From Amyloporia xantha (taxonomy: Eukaryota > Basidiomycota > Agaricomycetes > Polyporales > Adustoporiaceae), in assembly GCA_036971615.1 (NCBI GenBank), contig JAYKKR010000012.1, positions 496,001 to 560,000 of the forward strand: 64,000 nt of DNA, in the 5' to 3' direction. The notes below the pieces were generated by a model that was given only the letters and a program-made list of their open reading frames with translations, made no database searches and was not told where the DNA came from. Every line of letters begins with the position of its first letter. Position 1 is the first letter of the stretch. Below are positions 35,533-46,997 of this stretch, piece by piece. A program made the position numbers and the translations under genes.

Positions 35533-37807
35533 ATGTCTGTATCTTCCACCTCTTCTACCCCTGTTCTGATTGTAAGCATCATTCCTCCGTGTTCTATCCA
35601 CGAGATGTCATGACTGACTTTGTGGCTGGTAACACTTAGGTTGGCGCGGGCCCTACAGGCCTTATGCTCGCTCTCACTCTGGCAAAGAATGGTGTTCCTT
35701 TCCGGATCATCGACAGAGTGCGCGAGTTCCATAAGTCTCAGCGCGGGTGCGGAATCCAGGTGCCGTCCATTTACGCACGCAACGGAATTGACCACTGATC
35801 CATCTGTGATCCCAGCCGAGAACGCAGGAAATTTGGAGCTTCTTCGAAGTTCTGCCCGACATCTTGAATAACCGTGGACCGTCTCCGCCTATGCGTTTGT
35901 ACAAGCTGCCCGGCGGCGTAGAACCCATCAAGACTTATGATCTCGTACCGAGGATGGACCCGACGCCTGCCATCCCATACGTGCGTATTGTCGCTTGATA
36001 CTGAGCCTCGAACTAAGACCTGAACTCGCAGCCAAACCCGATATTCATTGGGCAAAATCTCACCGAGGCCGTTCTTCGCTCGCATTTGGAGAAGCTGGGA
36101 CACCGCGTCGAGCTCTGCACCGAGTTGCGCGGCTTCGAGCAGCATTCCGATCGCGTAACTGTCCATTTGGTCAAGACTGCTGGAGATGAGGAGACGTCTG
36201 AGGACGTGGACTGTCACTGGCTTGTCGGTTCTGACGGAGGGAAGAGTGGGTGTCTGCGTTTGGATGTGGGAGTGGCTCCGTCCTAATCACTTACCGCCGC
36301 TCCATCCCCCGTACAGGTATTGTGCGCAAGCACCTGGGTCTCGACTTTGTCGGAGAAGTCATTGGAGGCCCCATGTTGACCGGCGAGATTGAAGTGACTG
36401 CCGGACTAAGCCGCGACGTGAGTCTTATTCTATGCAGAATTACACACTGCAAACTCATTCCAACTCACTACTCATACCTAGTACTGGCACTCGTGGCGCG
36501 ATGCAGGAAAAATGTAGGCCGCTTCTCTCGTCACCATGTTTCCAAATTCACTGATCGCGACGCTAGTTTCTTTTTGCGTCCCACAGAAACAGAAGGCGTG
36601 TTCAATTTCATGCTGGGCTCTCTGCAGGACAGGGTGGCGACCGATCGTGATTCATTGATCAAGGCAATGCAAGGTAGCGCGGATAGAACAGACATCATCT
36701 TTGGAGAGATCAAAACTGTGTCTGAATACAGGTATGGCCCTTTTCAGCCTGCAGTATGGATTTCTACTGACCTTGCCGTGCAGACCGAATGCACGGATGG
36801 TCAGTGATTTCGCGAAAGGACGAGTATTTTTGGCGGGGGGTAAGTCGAGTTTTGCTATGCAGATGAATCCGAACCAGCACTGACTGCTGACCTGCAGATG
36901 CCGCACACGTACATAGTCCGACTGGCGGGCAGGTCGGTCACTCCTTGCGTTCTGTCAATAATTCATTAACCGTCATCTTTGTACAGGGGCTCAACACTAG
37001 TGTGCAGGACGCGGTATGTCATACATTTTGTTTTACGAGATTTTCCCAAAGTTTACATATTCTTTGACGTTGCAGGTGAACTTAGCCTGGAAGCTCGTGC
37101 TCGTCGAGAAAGGCCTCGCGTCCGCCTCTCTGCTGTCAACCTACACCACAGAACGTCAGCCCGTCATCGCCGACATGCTCCAGATGACGACGAAGATCTT
37201 CGAGAACAACCGTGCCGGCTCGGAAGGCAGCCGCCCCCACGAAGTGAAGCAGCTCGGCGTGAACTACCGCTGGAGCCCCATCGTCCTGGACGAGCGTGCG
37301 CCGTCCCCTTCCGATGCACAGGCGCCGGGAGGACCCCAGGACACGTATGGTTGGGAGAAGGGCGGCGCGCTGAGGGCGGGCGAGCGCGCCCCCGACGCCC
37401 CCGGTTTGGCTAGCGTCCGTGCGGACCCTCAGAGCGGCGCGGACACGACTTCGACTTCGCTTTTCCGCACGTTCGCGCCGACGCACCATGCCGTGCTGAT
37501 ATTCTCCGCGGACGGTGCCTCCGTCAAATCGATCGTGGATGCGCTGAAGGTGTATCCCGCGGATGCCATTCGCTCGGTCGTCGTGTGTCCGCAGGGCACA
37601 GCGGATGTGCTGGCCGCAGCTACCGCTGGAGATGCGGATCTTGTGTTGGTGGATGGAGAGGGGCATGCGTACACGGGCTATGGCGCGTCGAAGGAAGAAA
37701 CGACCGTCGTCGTCGTTCGTCCAGACGGCTTCGTTGGAGCGATCGTGAAAGGGGTCGAAGGCCTGAACCAATATTTCAAGCTTGTCTTCTCTGCATTGGC
37801 AGCGTGA
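35533..37807 (+). CDS. FAD-dependent monooxygenase (phenol hydroxylase type)
   Basis: Eleven exons join in frame (35,533-35,571; 35,640-35,759; 35,816-35,980; 36,032-36,245; 36,317-36,417; 36,482-36,513; 36,567-36,731; 36,784-36,839; 36,898-36,932; 36,987-37,013; 37,076-37,807) to 561 residues. The N terminus has the Rossmann motif VGAGPTGLMLALTLAKNGV, GIQPRTQEIW follows, then LVGSDGGKS, and RVFLAGDAAHVHSPTGGQGL is the second FAD site with the DG/GD motif. The C-terminal 200 residues form the thioredoxin-like domain typical of aromatic-ring hydroxylases such as phenol 2-monooxygenase. The enzyme likely uses NAD(P)H and O2 to hydroxylate an aromatic substrate; the substrate is not predictable. 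Two broken relatives lie at 11.8-14 kb. A TATA box near 35,435 suggests inducible expression. Confidence 0.9.
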
Positions 37808-40372
37808 CGAGTGTCCCTGCCTTGCCAGAATCATGATTCGGTCCATCTGGCCAACTGGTGCCTTTCGAATGTTTTGATTTGTGTAAAGTACACAGGTAGT
37901 GTTTATGTACCACGGTTTGAATATTTATAATCTATCTACTGTTATGCAGCCTCCAGTCGCTGCCACGAGCTAATCTACTCGCAAAGGCTGATTCGGCGTT
38001 CTAGCGCATGGCGATTCGCCCACAGTCAACTGTTCCAGGTATCTGGTGTTGACTTCGTCTGAAACGATGCTGTATACGTAGCTTTTCGGCTTTTCGAGAT
38101 TCTGTCCTAAGTGAATTCTCCTAATAGCGTTCAATGACCACGATTTGCGCACGAGACGAGTGTAATGTCTTCATTTTACCGACCACTCGAGATGTACCAG
38201 ACCACAGACCAAAACCCATTTAACATCAGCATGGCCCATTGTCTCGGCTCCAGACTTTAACAAGGGTCTGACAAGTACAGTTCTCAAGGGGCATGCGAAG
38301 AGATTTCCTCGCGATTATGTTTGGCACCGGCAGACGCATTCGTAGATACTGTAGATGAGTGAGTTTCCATATTCTGTCGTATAGGTAGACGGGGGCGCCA
38401 GCACGTTCACACTGGGACTGTTGAAGGTCAAGTGTGTCAAGTTTGGCGACAAGTGGAGAGTGTGTGCCAAGAACGCCGTTCATCTTTGCGCTACGCTTTT
38501 TCTAGATCGAAATAGAAAGTGGTCGGTTTATAAGTGAAATCATCCTCTTCTCTTAAGCACTGAGAGTCCTGACATTGGGCACCAGGAAATATGATATCGG
38601 GCAGAGTGCAGGGGATATGAAGACTTGCCTTCTCGACATATGTAGACCGCGCTCTTGTTCCAGACATGGCACCCAGGCGTCTGACACGTCTGGCATACTA
38701 TGTGTGCCCTCCCATGTCGATACCTTCCTTATAGAGGAAGTTTGGGGCAAAAGCTGCTCTCTTCCGGCGGGAAGATCGCAAACGTGGGCGAGAGTTTTAA
38801 ATCTAGCTTGTCAAATTTAGCTTGCTGATCGGCTACAGGTCACGCCTGCTGACATGGGTGTGCCGACTCCTGAGGCCTGAGTGCGTGGTAGTGCATGGCC
38901 AAGCGGTCCAGTCGTACCAGAGTGACGGCGCCGGTGTCAAAAGGCCCAGGCGTGCCGTCCCATGATACGGTCATACGGATCGCAGACATTTGACAAGGTT
39001 TGCTACGCCCGAGTCGATCCAACGGTGGTTTTCATGGAACGTATGTCAGGTCCGCGCAAGAGCACAAAGCTGGTGGCTCGAGTCTGGCGCAGAGCTGGTG
39101 GTCAGAGATAACGCAAAGATTATCCAATATCATGAGATATCCAAGCCATTGTCGTGCACTAACACGCGAGACACAGTAGAACGGAGCAGTCGCAAGTCGA
39201 GCGTCGAGTAGTGTTGCGTATGAAACTAATTGGCTGTTTAAAACGGTATGTAAGTAAGTCCTGGTTTTATGTTAGTTATATACAGGTGTTTTTTACGTTT
39301 TAAACACACGTCACGTGCTATTTCTCTGCCTGCGGCGCAAAGGGCTGTGGAGACGCACTGGGTGGACCATAGGTTTCAGAATGCCTTGGAACATACAAAG
39401 TTGTGCTCTGAGCCGGTATTAGAGGAAGAAATGTGAATTTGAGTGAGTTATTGCCAAGATTCGAGACACGATCGTCGAGATCTCACACACTTCGGCATCT
39501 GCCGGATGCGCATCGTCTCGCGCCTGGACTTGCCAATGTCCAGGATAGCAGAACTTTAGGCATAGAGGTATTCCAAGGCGCATTTCATCCTCCAAGATTG
39601 TGAACATATCTAAACCAATTGCCTATTTCAGTGCGGTGGGCCTCTATCTATGCATAGAGTCGCTGCTTCACGGGAAGCGTCACGTGTCCTGACTTAATGA
39701 CATTATATACATGAATAGTTTTGGCCCGTGTTTTTTACTTGTAAAAAACATGTTTTAAACATGTAAGATACATCCATGTTTCTTACGTCGAGTTGTATAC
39801 GCGACACTAGCGTCGAGCGCTTGAACTTGCCACTGACCAGTGTCACGTGCTCTTAGGGGCGCTGATAAGCATGTGATCATGGATTTTCAAATAAACGAAA
39901 GAACGTAGTAGTAGTAGGGTAAGGCGCGCTCTATTCTAGAATATCTTGCGTATAGCATCTCATTGGTTTCGACCTCTGTGAATTCATAACGCACTGAAGC
40001 ATTTTGTGTCGCATTTTTCGTGTATTTTTGAGCGGAGACGAGGCTGGGTGGTGGTAAATGCTGCTTACGCAACGGGAGATCGCCGATTGAGAGCTGGACT
40101 TGGCAAGGGAAGGCTTGGCGGTGTTGGCAGGTGGGGGCCCTTCCCCGAGATGGCTGGGAGAAATTCACGCTCGAGCTCTCTCTGACTTGGACCACATCCC
40201 ACTCCCGCCTCCGTGCTACGAGGCAAGCACAACGTCCCGACCCATCTCACTAAGAGCACTTCCTCTCCTCGCTAACGTCCCCCGTCGGCCAGCGTACTAA
40301 ACGCGATTTCAGAGCCGGCCAACGACTAATATTGGTCAAGTAACGGAGAATATAAACGCGAGGGAACGACCC
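37808..40372. other. Gene-free stretch of about 2.5 kb
   Basis: No supported gene. A perfect 10-bp hairpin (TGTTTTTTAC, 2-nt loop, GTAAAAAACA) lies at 39,729-39,750, next to the near-palindrome CATGTTTTAAACATG. A related motif (GTGTTTTTTAC plus GTTTTAAACA) occurs at about 39,285-39,310, and CACGTG hexamers occur near 39,315, 39,682 and 39,845. The stretch may hold remnants of a small repeat, but no inverted ends could be matched. Confidence 0.45.
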
Positions 40373-43147
40373 ATGGTTCTCAGCCGCATTCTCCCTATTT
40401 CTCTCCTAGGCTTTGTAACAGCGCAAAACGGCACCAACTCCACCGAAGATGGGTATGTCGCTTCATGGCTACCGCTTTCGCTGCCTGACAATGCGACAGC
40501 TACACCAGCGACCCTATCCTGGCACTACGACCGATCCTCGCCCGCTCGCTCCCCGTGCAGCTCCTCCTGAACGGCATCGTGTTCACCCTCATGGTCGTGC
40601 TCTTCCTCCAGCTGCTCTTCACCTCGCAGTACCACTTCCGCCTCGCCCCCGTCAACTTCTCCCTCCAGGTCTCCGCCGTCTGCACCCTCCTCGTCAGCGC
40701 TGTGTCCACCATCTACGTCGTCATGTCCACCGTCTCGCAGCAGAGCCAGACCTGGCCCTACATGCTGAATTACCTTGCCGTCGGCATTCCACCAGATATG
40801 GACGAGGGGTGGTCCGTCGCGGGGCGCGCGGCGTGGCTGCTCATGACGGCGACGACCGGGATGCTCATCCAGGTACGTGTCGCCGTGTCTGCGCCTCCGA
40901 TAGTGTTATGGGCAGAAATTTAGAGTTCTGACGAGGACGAGCCGCTGCTGCCACCGAGCAATTGACATGGCGTATGGCAGAGCAAAAATAATGCGTCTTG
41001 CAAACTCCAGTGGTCAGGTCAATAAGCATAGACTGTTTAGGCACCAAGGCTATAGACAGGGTCATCGACCTCCGTTTATACAGCATGTGCTGTTCACGGA
41101 AAGGTTCATCCTCTGAGTAGGGAATTGGAATGTGGGACGTCACGTCTCGCCGCCTTGGAGACGTGCCGTCGCCGCTGACCCCCCCCCCCACTGACCTGCG
41201 CCTCCGTTGGTAGTGCTAGGGGCAGAAATATTCCAGTCGCCTTCTGCCATCCGCCAGGCATAATGGCAATTGCCATCTCTGGTGAAAAGTGGCCAATATT
41301 TTGCAGGCGTCACGTCGAGATGTAATGATCCTTTCCTTCAGTGTTCGGAGGGTGAGGTCAATAGGCGTTGACTATATAGGCCTCAACGCCATAGATGGGG
41401 TCGTAGGCCCCATCTAGACGAGAGCACCCTGTCCACTGGGAGATTTGTTCACGGAATATGTTCACGGAACTTGATGTGGCCAGCATGACCATGAATGAAG
41501 GACAGAGAGGTGAAGTCATGGTCGCATTGACCCACCGTTTGGGCCTTGTCTTCAATGGGGAGAGGCACCAGGCTGCAGTATCCCCTGACCACCGCCCGTA
41601 CTTTCTGTCCTCGGCGCATCGCGCCTGCCAGACACGCATACTATATAGTGTGCGAGTGCGGACGTGGCCAAAGAGGTACTTAACTTCAATTCAGCATTGT
41701 AACAAAGGGTGGTATCATGCTCGGGTCACACCCAGCGGTGTGCTTGTAGCGATGATCCCGAAGTACAAGTTGACGTGACGCCGCCATCGTTGAGATCCAG
41801 GAGGCGGTGGTGGCAAGGACGAACCACTGTTGCGGTGGAGATGTGACGTCCTGCGTTCCGATTCCCTGTTCAGCAGGGAACCAACCTCCCCGTGGGCAGG
41901 ACATTATGGCGACTCTCGTCCGTCAAGCGCTGGTTCCTTTGCGATGTTTGCCGTCAGAAATCAGAGCTGGTGTTTGCTCCGGATAACCTTATGACATCTA
42001 CTGACGCTCCTCCACACAGTGCACGCACATTCAATTCCTGACGCTCCTGTTCCCCTCCAAGCTGGAACGTCGTCTTATCTTCGCGCTGCTAGGCCCGCTC
42101 GCGGTGACGTCCGCGGTGATGCAGCTCACCCGAGTTCGGACAGACTGGCACATTCAGCGCGCGGTCGTCGCGGTGCAGAGCATATGCAACGCGACGCTCT
42201 CCCTCCTCTTCACCTTGTCGCTCTTTCTCTGGGGGCTACTTGTGAACCGGAAGAATGCGTGGCGAACCGACGGGGGCACGGCGGCGTTCGGCGTCGGCGC
42301 ACTGACACTCGCGCCCATGTCCACCGCGATCTCGCTGATCTACATCCCGAGCAAAGACCAGTTCTCGTGGATGAAGCCGCTCATGTGGTCCATCATCCTC
42401 TGGCAGAGCTTCCTCGGCTGGTGGTGGTGGGTTGGTGCTGGCATGGGCGTCGGGGAGCTGGACGAGCTGTTGAGGAGGGAGGAGAAGAGGCAGGTTAAGC
42501 GCAAGCGGCGTGAGGCGAGGAGGAAGGAGCAGAGGGAGCGCGCGGAGACGCTGTTCAAGGACGTCGTAGATGCGTTTGCGTTCAAGAAGCAGAAGGCGGG
42601 CCCTCGCACGGTCCCCAGCGTGCCGCCCCCGCCGCCAAGGGTGAGCGGCATCAGAAGGCTGGTCAACCACTCGTACAACCTATTCTTGCTCCTGCGACAC
42701 GAGCACCTGGCGGCGGCGCGCGAGCAGGCGGCGGAGTGGGGCGAGCGGGTGAATGCGGTGTATGGGCGGGAGCACGGAGAGGGGCAGAGCGCGCGGGGGT
42801 GGGGACTGGGCGAGTACGGCGTGCGGAGGGCGAACGACGCTGCTGATATCGAGACTGAGACGGTCGTCAATCCGGATTCGGACTTGGATATGGATGTGGA
42901 CGTGGATGGCGAGGTGGACGTCGAGGTGGACGGCGTGGAGAAAGGCGTGGAGAAAGGCGCGTGTGACGAGGAGAGGGCGAGCAGATCGGACGATGATGGC
43001 GAGCACCATGTTCGGCGGCGGCATAGGACACAGGTCGATACAACCCCCCTTCCATTAACCCAGCCCGCAGAGACGCGGCCGCCGACGTCTATGTGGTGGT
43101 GGGGACCCTTGCGACGGTGGCGGCTGCAAGACACGACTGAGTATTGA
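40373..43147 (+). CDS. Multi-TM protein with long charged tail, copy A
   Basis: Three exons (40,373-40,452; 40,500-40,872; 42,020-43,147) give 526 residues. A signal peptide (MVLSRILPISLLGFVTAQ) is followed by a short N-glycosylable stretch (NGTNST), then about seven TM segments: VFTLMVVLFLQLLFTS, LQVSAVCTLLVSAVSTIYVV, AAWLLMTATTGMLIQ, FALLGPLAVTSAVMQL, SLLFTLSLFLWGLLV, GVGALTLAPMSTAISLIYI, IILWQSFLGWWWWVGAGMGV. The cytoplasmic tail of about 230 residues is Arg/Lys- and then Asp/Glu-rich and ends with TSMWWWGPLRRWRLQDTTEY. It is paralogous to the minus-strand genes at 43,653 and 55,171, with the same intron phases and an identical 373-nt exon 2. Intron 2 is 1,147 nt here but 54 nt in the paralogues. 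The overall layout recalls fungal PalH/Rim21 pH sensors, but similarity is too weak to claim that. Confidence 0.8.
40888..41470 (+). repeat. Diverged tandem repeat inside the long intron
   Basis: Two units of roughly 300 nt follow each other: one from about 40,893 and one from about 41,203. Both begin with GCGCCTCCG then a TAGTG(T/C)TA(T/G)GGGCAGAAAT-like stretch, and both later contain GAGGTCAATA or GGTCAATAAGC, a TATAGA...GGGTC block and GTTCACGGAA. The rest of the expanded intron (to 42,019) has no frame I can support. Confidence 0.55.
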
Positions 43148-43652
43148 GGTGCTAAGATGGTATGACTCATCTCTGCCTCTTCTTTCTGTCCCATTGCTAA
43201 AGCGGCGGTTGCGATCATCTCACACAGGACATTTTCGCCAGGTTGTTTGGATGTATAACGTGTGTACTAAACTACTAGTCGAGTTTCCTACAAGCTCCTC
43301 AATGTGTACACTATGATCGTGTTATGACCAGTTTGAGTGTGTTGTAAACCCATTCTATAATTACGTGCCGTCACCTGCGTCTGACCCGTCTTACGAATGG
43401 GCTTCCAGGATACGAGAGACGCGCAGGGTCAGTTGCATGCACCTCCGTGACATGAACTGTGGAAAGCAAAAGTCCTACGCCCACACGTCTGTGAGAAAGC
43501 GGAATCGGCCAACCACGTCTTATATTATGAATCGTACACACTGATACGCAAAAGCACCCATGTACTCGTACACCGTCCGTTCCAAAGACAAGAAAACGAA
43601 AATCGTCAGCAAGGAATACATTAATCCACCGAGGAAAACAGACAATCCCCCC
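43148..43652. other. Gap between convergent multi-TM paralogues
   Basis: About 500 bp of 3' flanks; no gene is seen. Confidence 0.5.
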
Positions 43653-45378
43653 TCAGTACTCTGTTGAGTCCTGGAGGCGCCATCGTCGCAAAGGACCCCA
43701 CCACCACATCGATGTAGGCGGACCCGGCATTGCTAGATCCGCTTGCGGAGGGGCCCGCACTGTATTTTGTTCCCGTCGCCCGTTGCGTCTCCTGGCCTGA
43801 AGCACAGAGCCCTCCGCCCCCGCTCGCACCTTCAGCTCCCCCTTCATCTCTCCCGCACCCTCCGCAGGCCTCTCCACAATCACATCCATCTCGAACTCCT
43901 GATCCGAATCAGACGCTACAATCGTCTCGTCGTCGCACGCATCCCGCTCCCGCCTCCTCGAGCCCAGCCCCCACCCCATGGCGACACTGCGCGTCGTGGA
44001 CGCGCTGTCCCCATCCGTGCCGTACACGTGGTGCATCCGCTCGACCCGCTCGACCGCCTGCTCGCGCGCCGCGGTCAGATGCGCGTGCCGCCAGGTGAGG
44101 AACCACCCGTAGACCTGGCGGCCCGGCGGGTGGTTGAATATGCGCCACAGCGCCGTGTTGCCCGACGACAGACTCGAGAAGCTCGGACGGCGCTGGGGGC
44201 GTTCGCGGTCGGGGCTCGGAGAGACGCGCTGCTTCTTCGCTACAAACGCGCCGGTGACGCCCTTCCAGAGTGTCTCGGCCCGCTCGCGCTGCAGCCGTCG
44301 TTTCGCTATGCGGAGGCTACGCTTCATCTTGCGCTTCTCCTCACGCTGGAGCAGCTCGTCTACTTCCCCCACGCCCATCCCTGCGCCCACCCACCACCAC
44401 CACCCGAGGAAGCTCTGCCATAGGATGATCGCCCACATGAGATGGGGCATCCACGTGTACTGGTCCTTCGTGGGCACGTAGACGAGCGCGATGGTGGACG
44501 ACATCGGTGCCAGCGTCAGCGCCCCGATCCCAAACGCTGCTGTGCCGCCGTCCATCCGCCACGCGCTCTTCCTGTTTACCAGAAGGCCCCACAGGAAGAG
44601 CGACAAGGTGAACAGGAGCGAGAGCGCTGCGTTGCAGATGTTTTGCACTGCGCTGATCGCGTTCAGCATGTTGTCGTCCTGGCGCACGCGGAGCATCTGC
44701 ATCACCGCAGATATCACCGCAAGCGGTCCTAAAAGGGCGTAGATGAGCCTGCGCTCCAGTTTTGACGGAAATAGCAACGTGAGGAACTGGATGTGAGTGA
44801 TCTGCCCGACGTGTTAATTTAGCACGACAGATTCCCAGACCGCTCGAACACACACCTGTATAAGTCCCGCCGTGGTTGCTGTCATCAACAGCCATGCAGC
44901 CAGGTCGGCGGTCGGCCAGTGCGTGTTGACGCTCGGAGGTATGTCGACCGCGAGATAGTTCAACATGTACGGCCATGTCCGACTCTCCTGTGTGACCGTC
45001 GACAGCACGATGTACAGGGTGACGAGGGAGGTCACCAGGAGGGTGATGACCGCAGAGACTTGGAGCACGAAGTTGACCGGCGCCAGTGGCCAGTGGTACT
45101 GTGCAGTGAACAGCAGCTGGAACAGCAGAACCGATGACAGTGTCAACACGATCCCCTCTAGCAGCACCTGTACAGGGAGCGATCGTGCAAACGGTGGGCG
45201 AAGCTGCAAGATAGGATCATATGGAAATCTGCAAAAGGGTAAGACGCGCGGGACCAGGATCGACCTCGACCCTCACTCACCCGGTGTCGGTGTAGTTCAG
45301 GTACGTGGTGTAGTCCACGGCGAACACACATGAAATCGTATACAAGAGCAGCAGAAAAAGCAGCAGTCGTCGATGCAT
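43653..45378 (-). CDS. Multi-TM protein with long charged tail, copy B (repeat unit 1)
   Basis: Three minus-strand exons (45,281-45,378; 44,856-45,228; 43,653-44,801) give 539 residues. The signal peptide is MHRRLLLFLLLLYTISCVFA, followed by a short luminal segment with NYT. The TM core closely matches copy A (for example ARSLPVQVLLEGI, THIQFLTLLFPSKLERRLI, LLVNRKSAWRMDGGTAAFG, QSFLGWWWWVGAGMGVGEVD). The tail diverges strongly from copy A except for its end, TSMWWWGPLRRWRLQDSTEY. The reading frame is intact. Its 3' third (left of about 43,830) lies outside the duplicated segment, whereas the rest is duplicated at 55-56.7 kb. The function is unknown; a receptor or sensor role is only a guess. 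Confidence 0.82.
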
Positions 45379-46381
45379 TTGCAGTTATGGGCAGAGGCGA
45401 ACGAGGTGAAGACCCTTGCCGCTCGTGTTCGGCGAGTGCCAGGCCTAATTATATCGACCAACGCGTGGTCGCAACAGGTGATGTTGATATCTTCTAAACT
45501 GTCGACCACGATGCATGAGGACACAGATTTGCAGGCGAGCAGAATTTCTTCTGTGCAACAGAGGAAGTAGACTGGAGGCTTGTCTTTCAGCGCAAGTCAG
45601 GCATTAGCCTGAGATTTTATGTAGCGCGACCTGACTTTCATTCCACCTCGTCACATGACTATCACCGCAGCTATTGATAAACGTAGAATTATAGAAACCC
45701 ATTGAAAAACTTCCGAGGATTGAAGCTGAACGTAATATTGCGAGAGACTGTGCAACTTGGCTCCCGTAGAAAACAGGGGGCGACGGTAACAACATAGCTG
45801 AGCACTATGATGAAGACGGCTATACTTAGACTCAATGGCATAGGTAAGCTAAAGATACAATGGAAGAAATACACGACTGTAACCAGTGTAGAATACACGT
45901 GGCTAATAACCACCATTAGGATTCTAGGGCGACACCGAGACCGATCCAAGACCGCTCAGAAAGAACGACAACGGGCTAAAGATACCCTCCGTAACTACGC
46001 GGAGTAATTGCCTGCGCACCTGTGCGGCAGACCAACCGAGGGAAAATTAAGCCGTGGGATGAGCGAAATGGAGGACTCGTAAGGAAAGTGGAGTGGTGGA
46101 GAGCGATCAAATAGCAGATAACAAATAACTAAGAGCAGTGCAGTGTTCAAGCAACGAGGAGCAATCGACAGTAACGAGCAGGAGTCAAAACACACCGAAT
46201 CTGAAAGAGTGTTGTGAAGGAGATGCTCCGAGTGCGTTCGAAACACTCGGAGGGTCCAACTTTAGGCTGTCCAAAAAAGGTAGAGGTAGAGTAGAGGGGC
46301 TGCCAGTGTTTCCGTGGGACTGAGGTGACCTCAGCGCAGTATGACCGGAATTTTGCGATGGTGACTATATCAGTGGATCAT
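45379..46381. other. Intergenic between multi-TM and secreted-protein genes
   Basis: About 1 kb without a supported gene. It contains a perfect 9-bp hairpin at 46,226-46,252 (CTCCGAGTG, 9-nt loop, CACTCGGAG) and the near-palindrome CTGAGGTGACCTCAG at about 46,319-46,333; both are conserved in unit 2. Confidence 0.5.
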
Positions 46382-46997
46382 TCATTTGCCACATCGACCT
46401 ATATTGTTGGAAAAGAAGGTGAGCGATTGTAGCACAGAAAATATATCACCCACCACTAGATGTCGAACTTCGATCGCAACGATATCCTCAGGTACCTCAG
46501 CCGCCTATTAAACATTGAATTTAATGAGGTAAGATTAAACGGACTTATGTTGACTCACTGAATCGGTAGAGGCGTCATCGGAAGATGCGCTGGTAAGCTC
46601 AGATATGAGATCTAGCACGTCGGCGATAACACTGGCGACGGAGGATTCGGTCGACGACTCCGGATCCGCAGGCGGTATCACTGAAGGGCTGGTCGGTACA
46701 ACAGAGGCTGCGGTAGCAACAGCAGTGGACGGAGAATTATCTGAGGACTACGAGTCGTGAGTAAAATAAGCTGTCCTGAATATGTACCCTCCACATACTG
46801 GCTCAGCAAAGAGGCATCCAAGCATTCGACAGTTCCGCCCCTCCAAATCTGGTGAAGCCACAGGAGCCGCATAGACCAGCGGAAGCGCTGTTGAAAATAA
46901 TCAGCACCAAATAAATCCCGGAGACGTTGTTTTTCTTACCACCGACAAGGAGAGCGGAGATCGCGAAAGCGCGGGTCAGGAAGAAAGTAGCAACCAT
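46382..46997 (-). CDS. Small secreted protein with CRxxGC motif (repeat unit 1)
   Basis: Four minus-strand exons (46,940-46,997; 46,799-46,887; 46,559-46,747; 46,382-46,504) join in frame to 152 residues. It starts with a signal peptide, MVATFFLTRAFAISALLVG, followed by VYAAPVASPDLEGR and NCRMLGCLFAEP. Exon 1 is exactly 58 nt, as in the gene at 32,110, and intron 2 falls at the same place after the Cys motif. The middle is Ser/Thr/Ala/Pro-rich (SPSTAVATAASVVPTSPS) and acidic; the C terminus reads NNIGRCGK. There is no second copy of the Cys core and no clear KR site. A secreted, possibly effector-like or peptide-precursor protein is inferred from signal peptide and size. The last exon is the least certain part. 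Confidence 0.65.

Noticed and set aside
39285..39870. Possible small transposable element with CACGTG-containing ends
   Set aside because: Motifs recur, but I could not match inverted ends or a target-site duplication.
40350..40356. TATAAA near the start of multi-TM copy A
   Set aside because: It is only about 20 bp before the ATG, too close to be the TATA box unless the true start is further downstream.
42340..43218. Minus-strand frame of 292 codons
   Set aside because: Antisense shadow of the charged tail of the multi-TM copy A; Ser/Pro-rich low complexity is what the antisense of such a tail gives.
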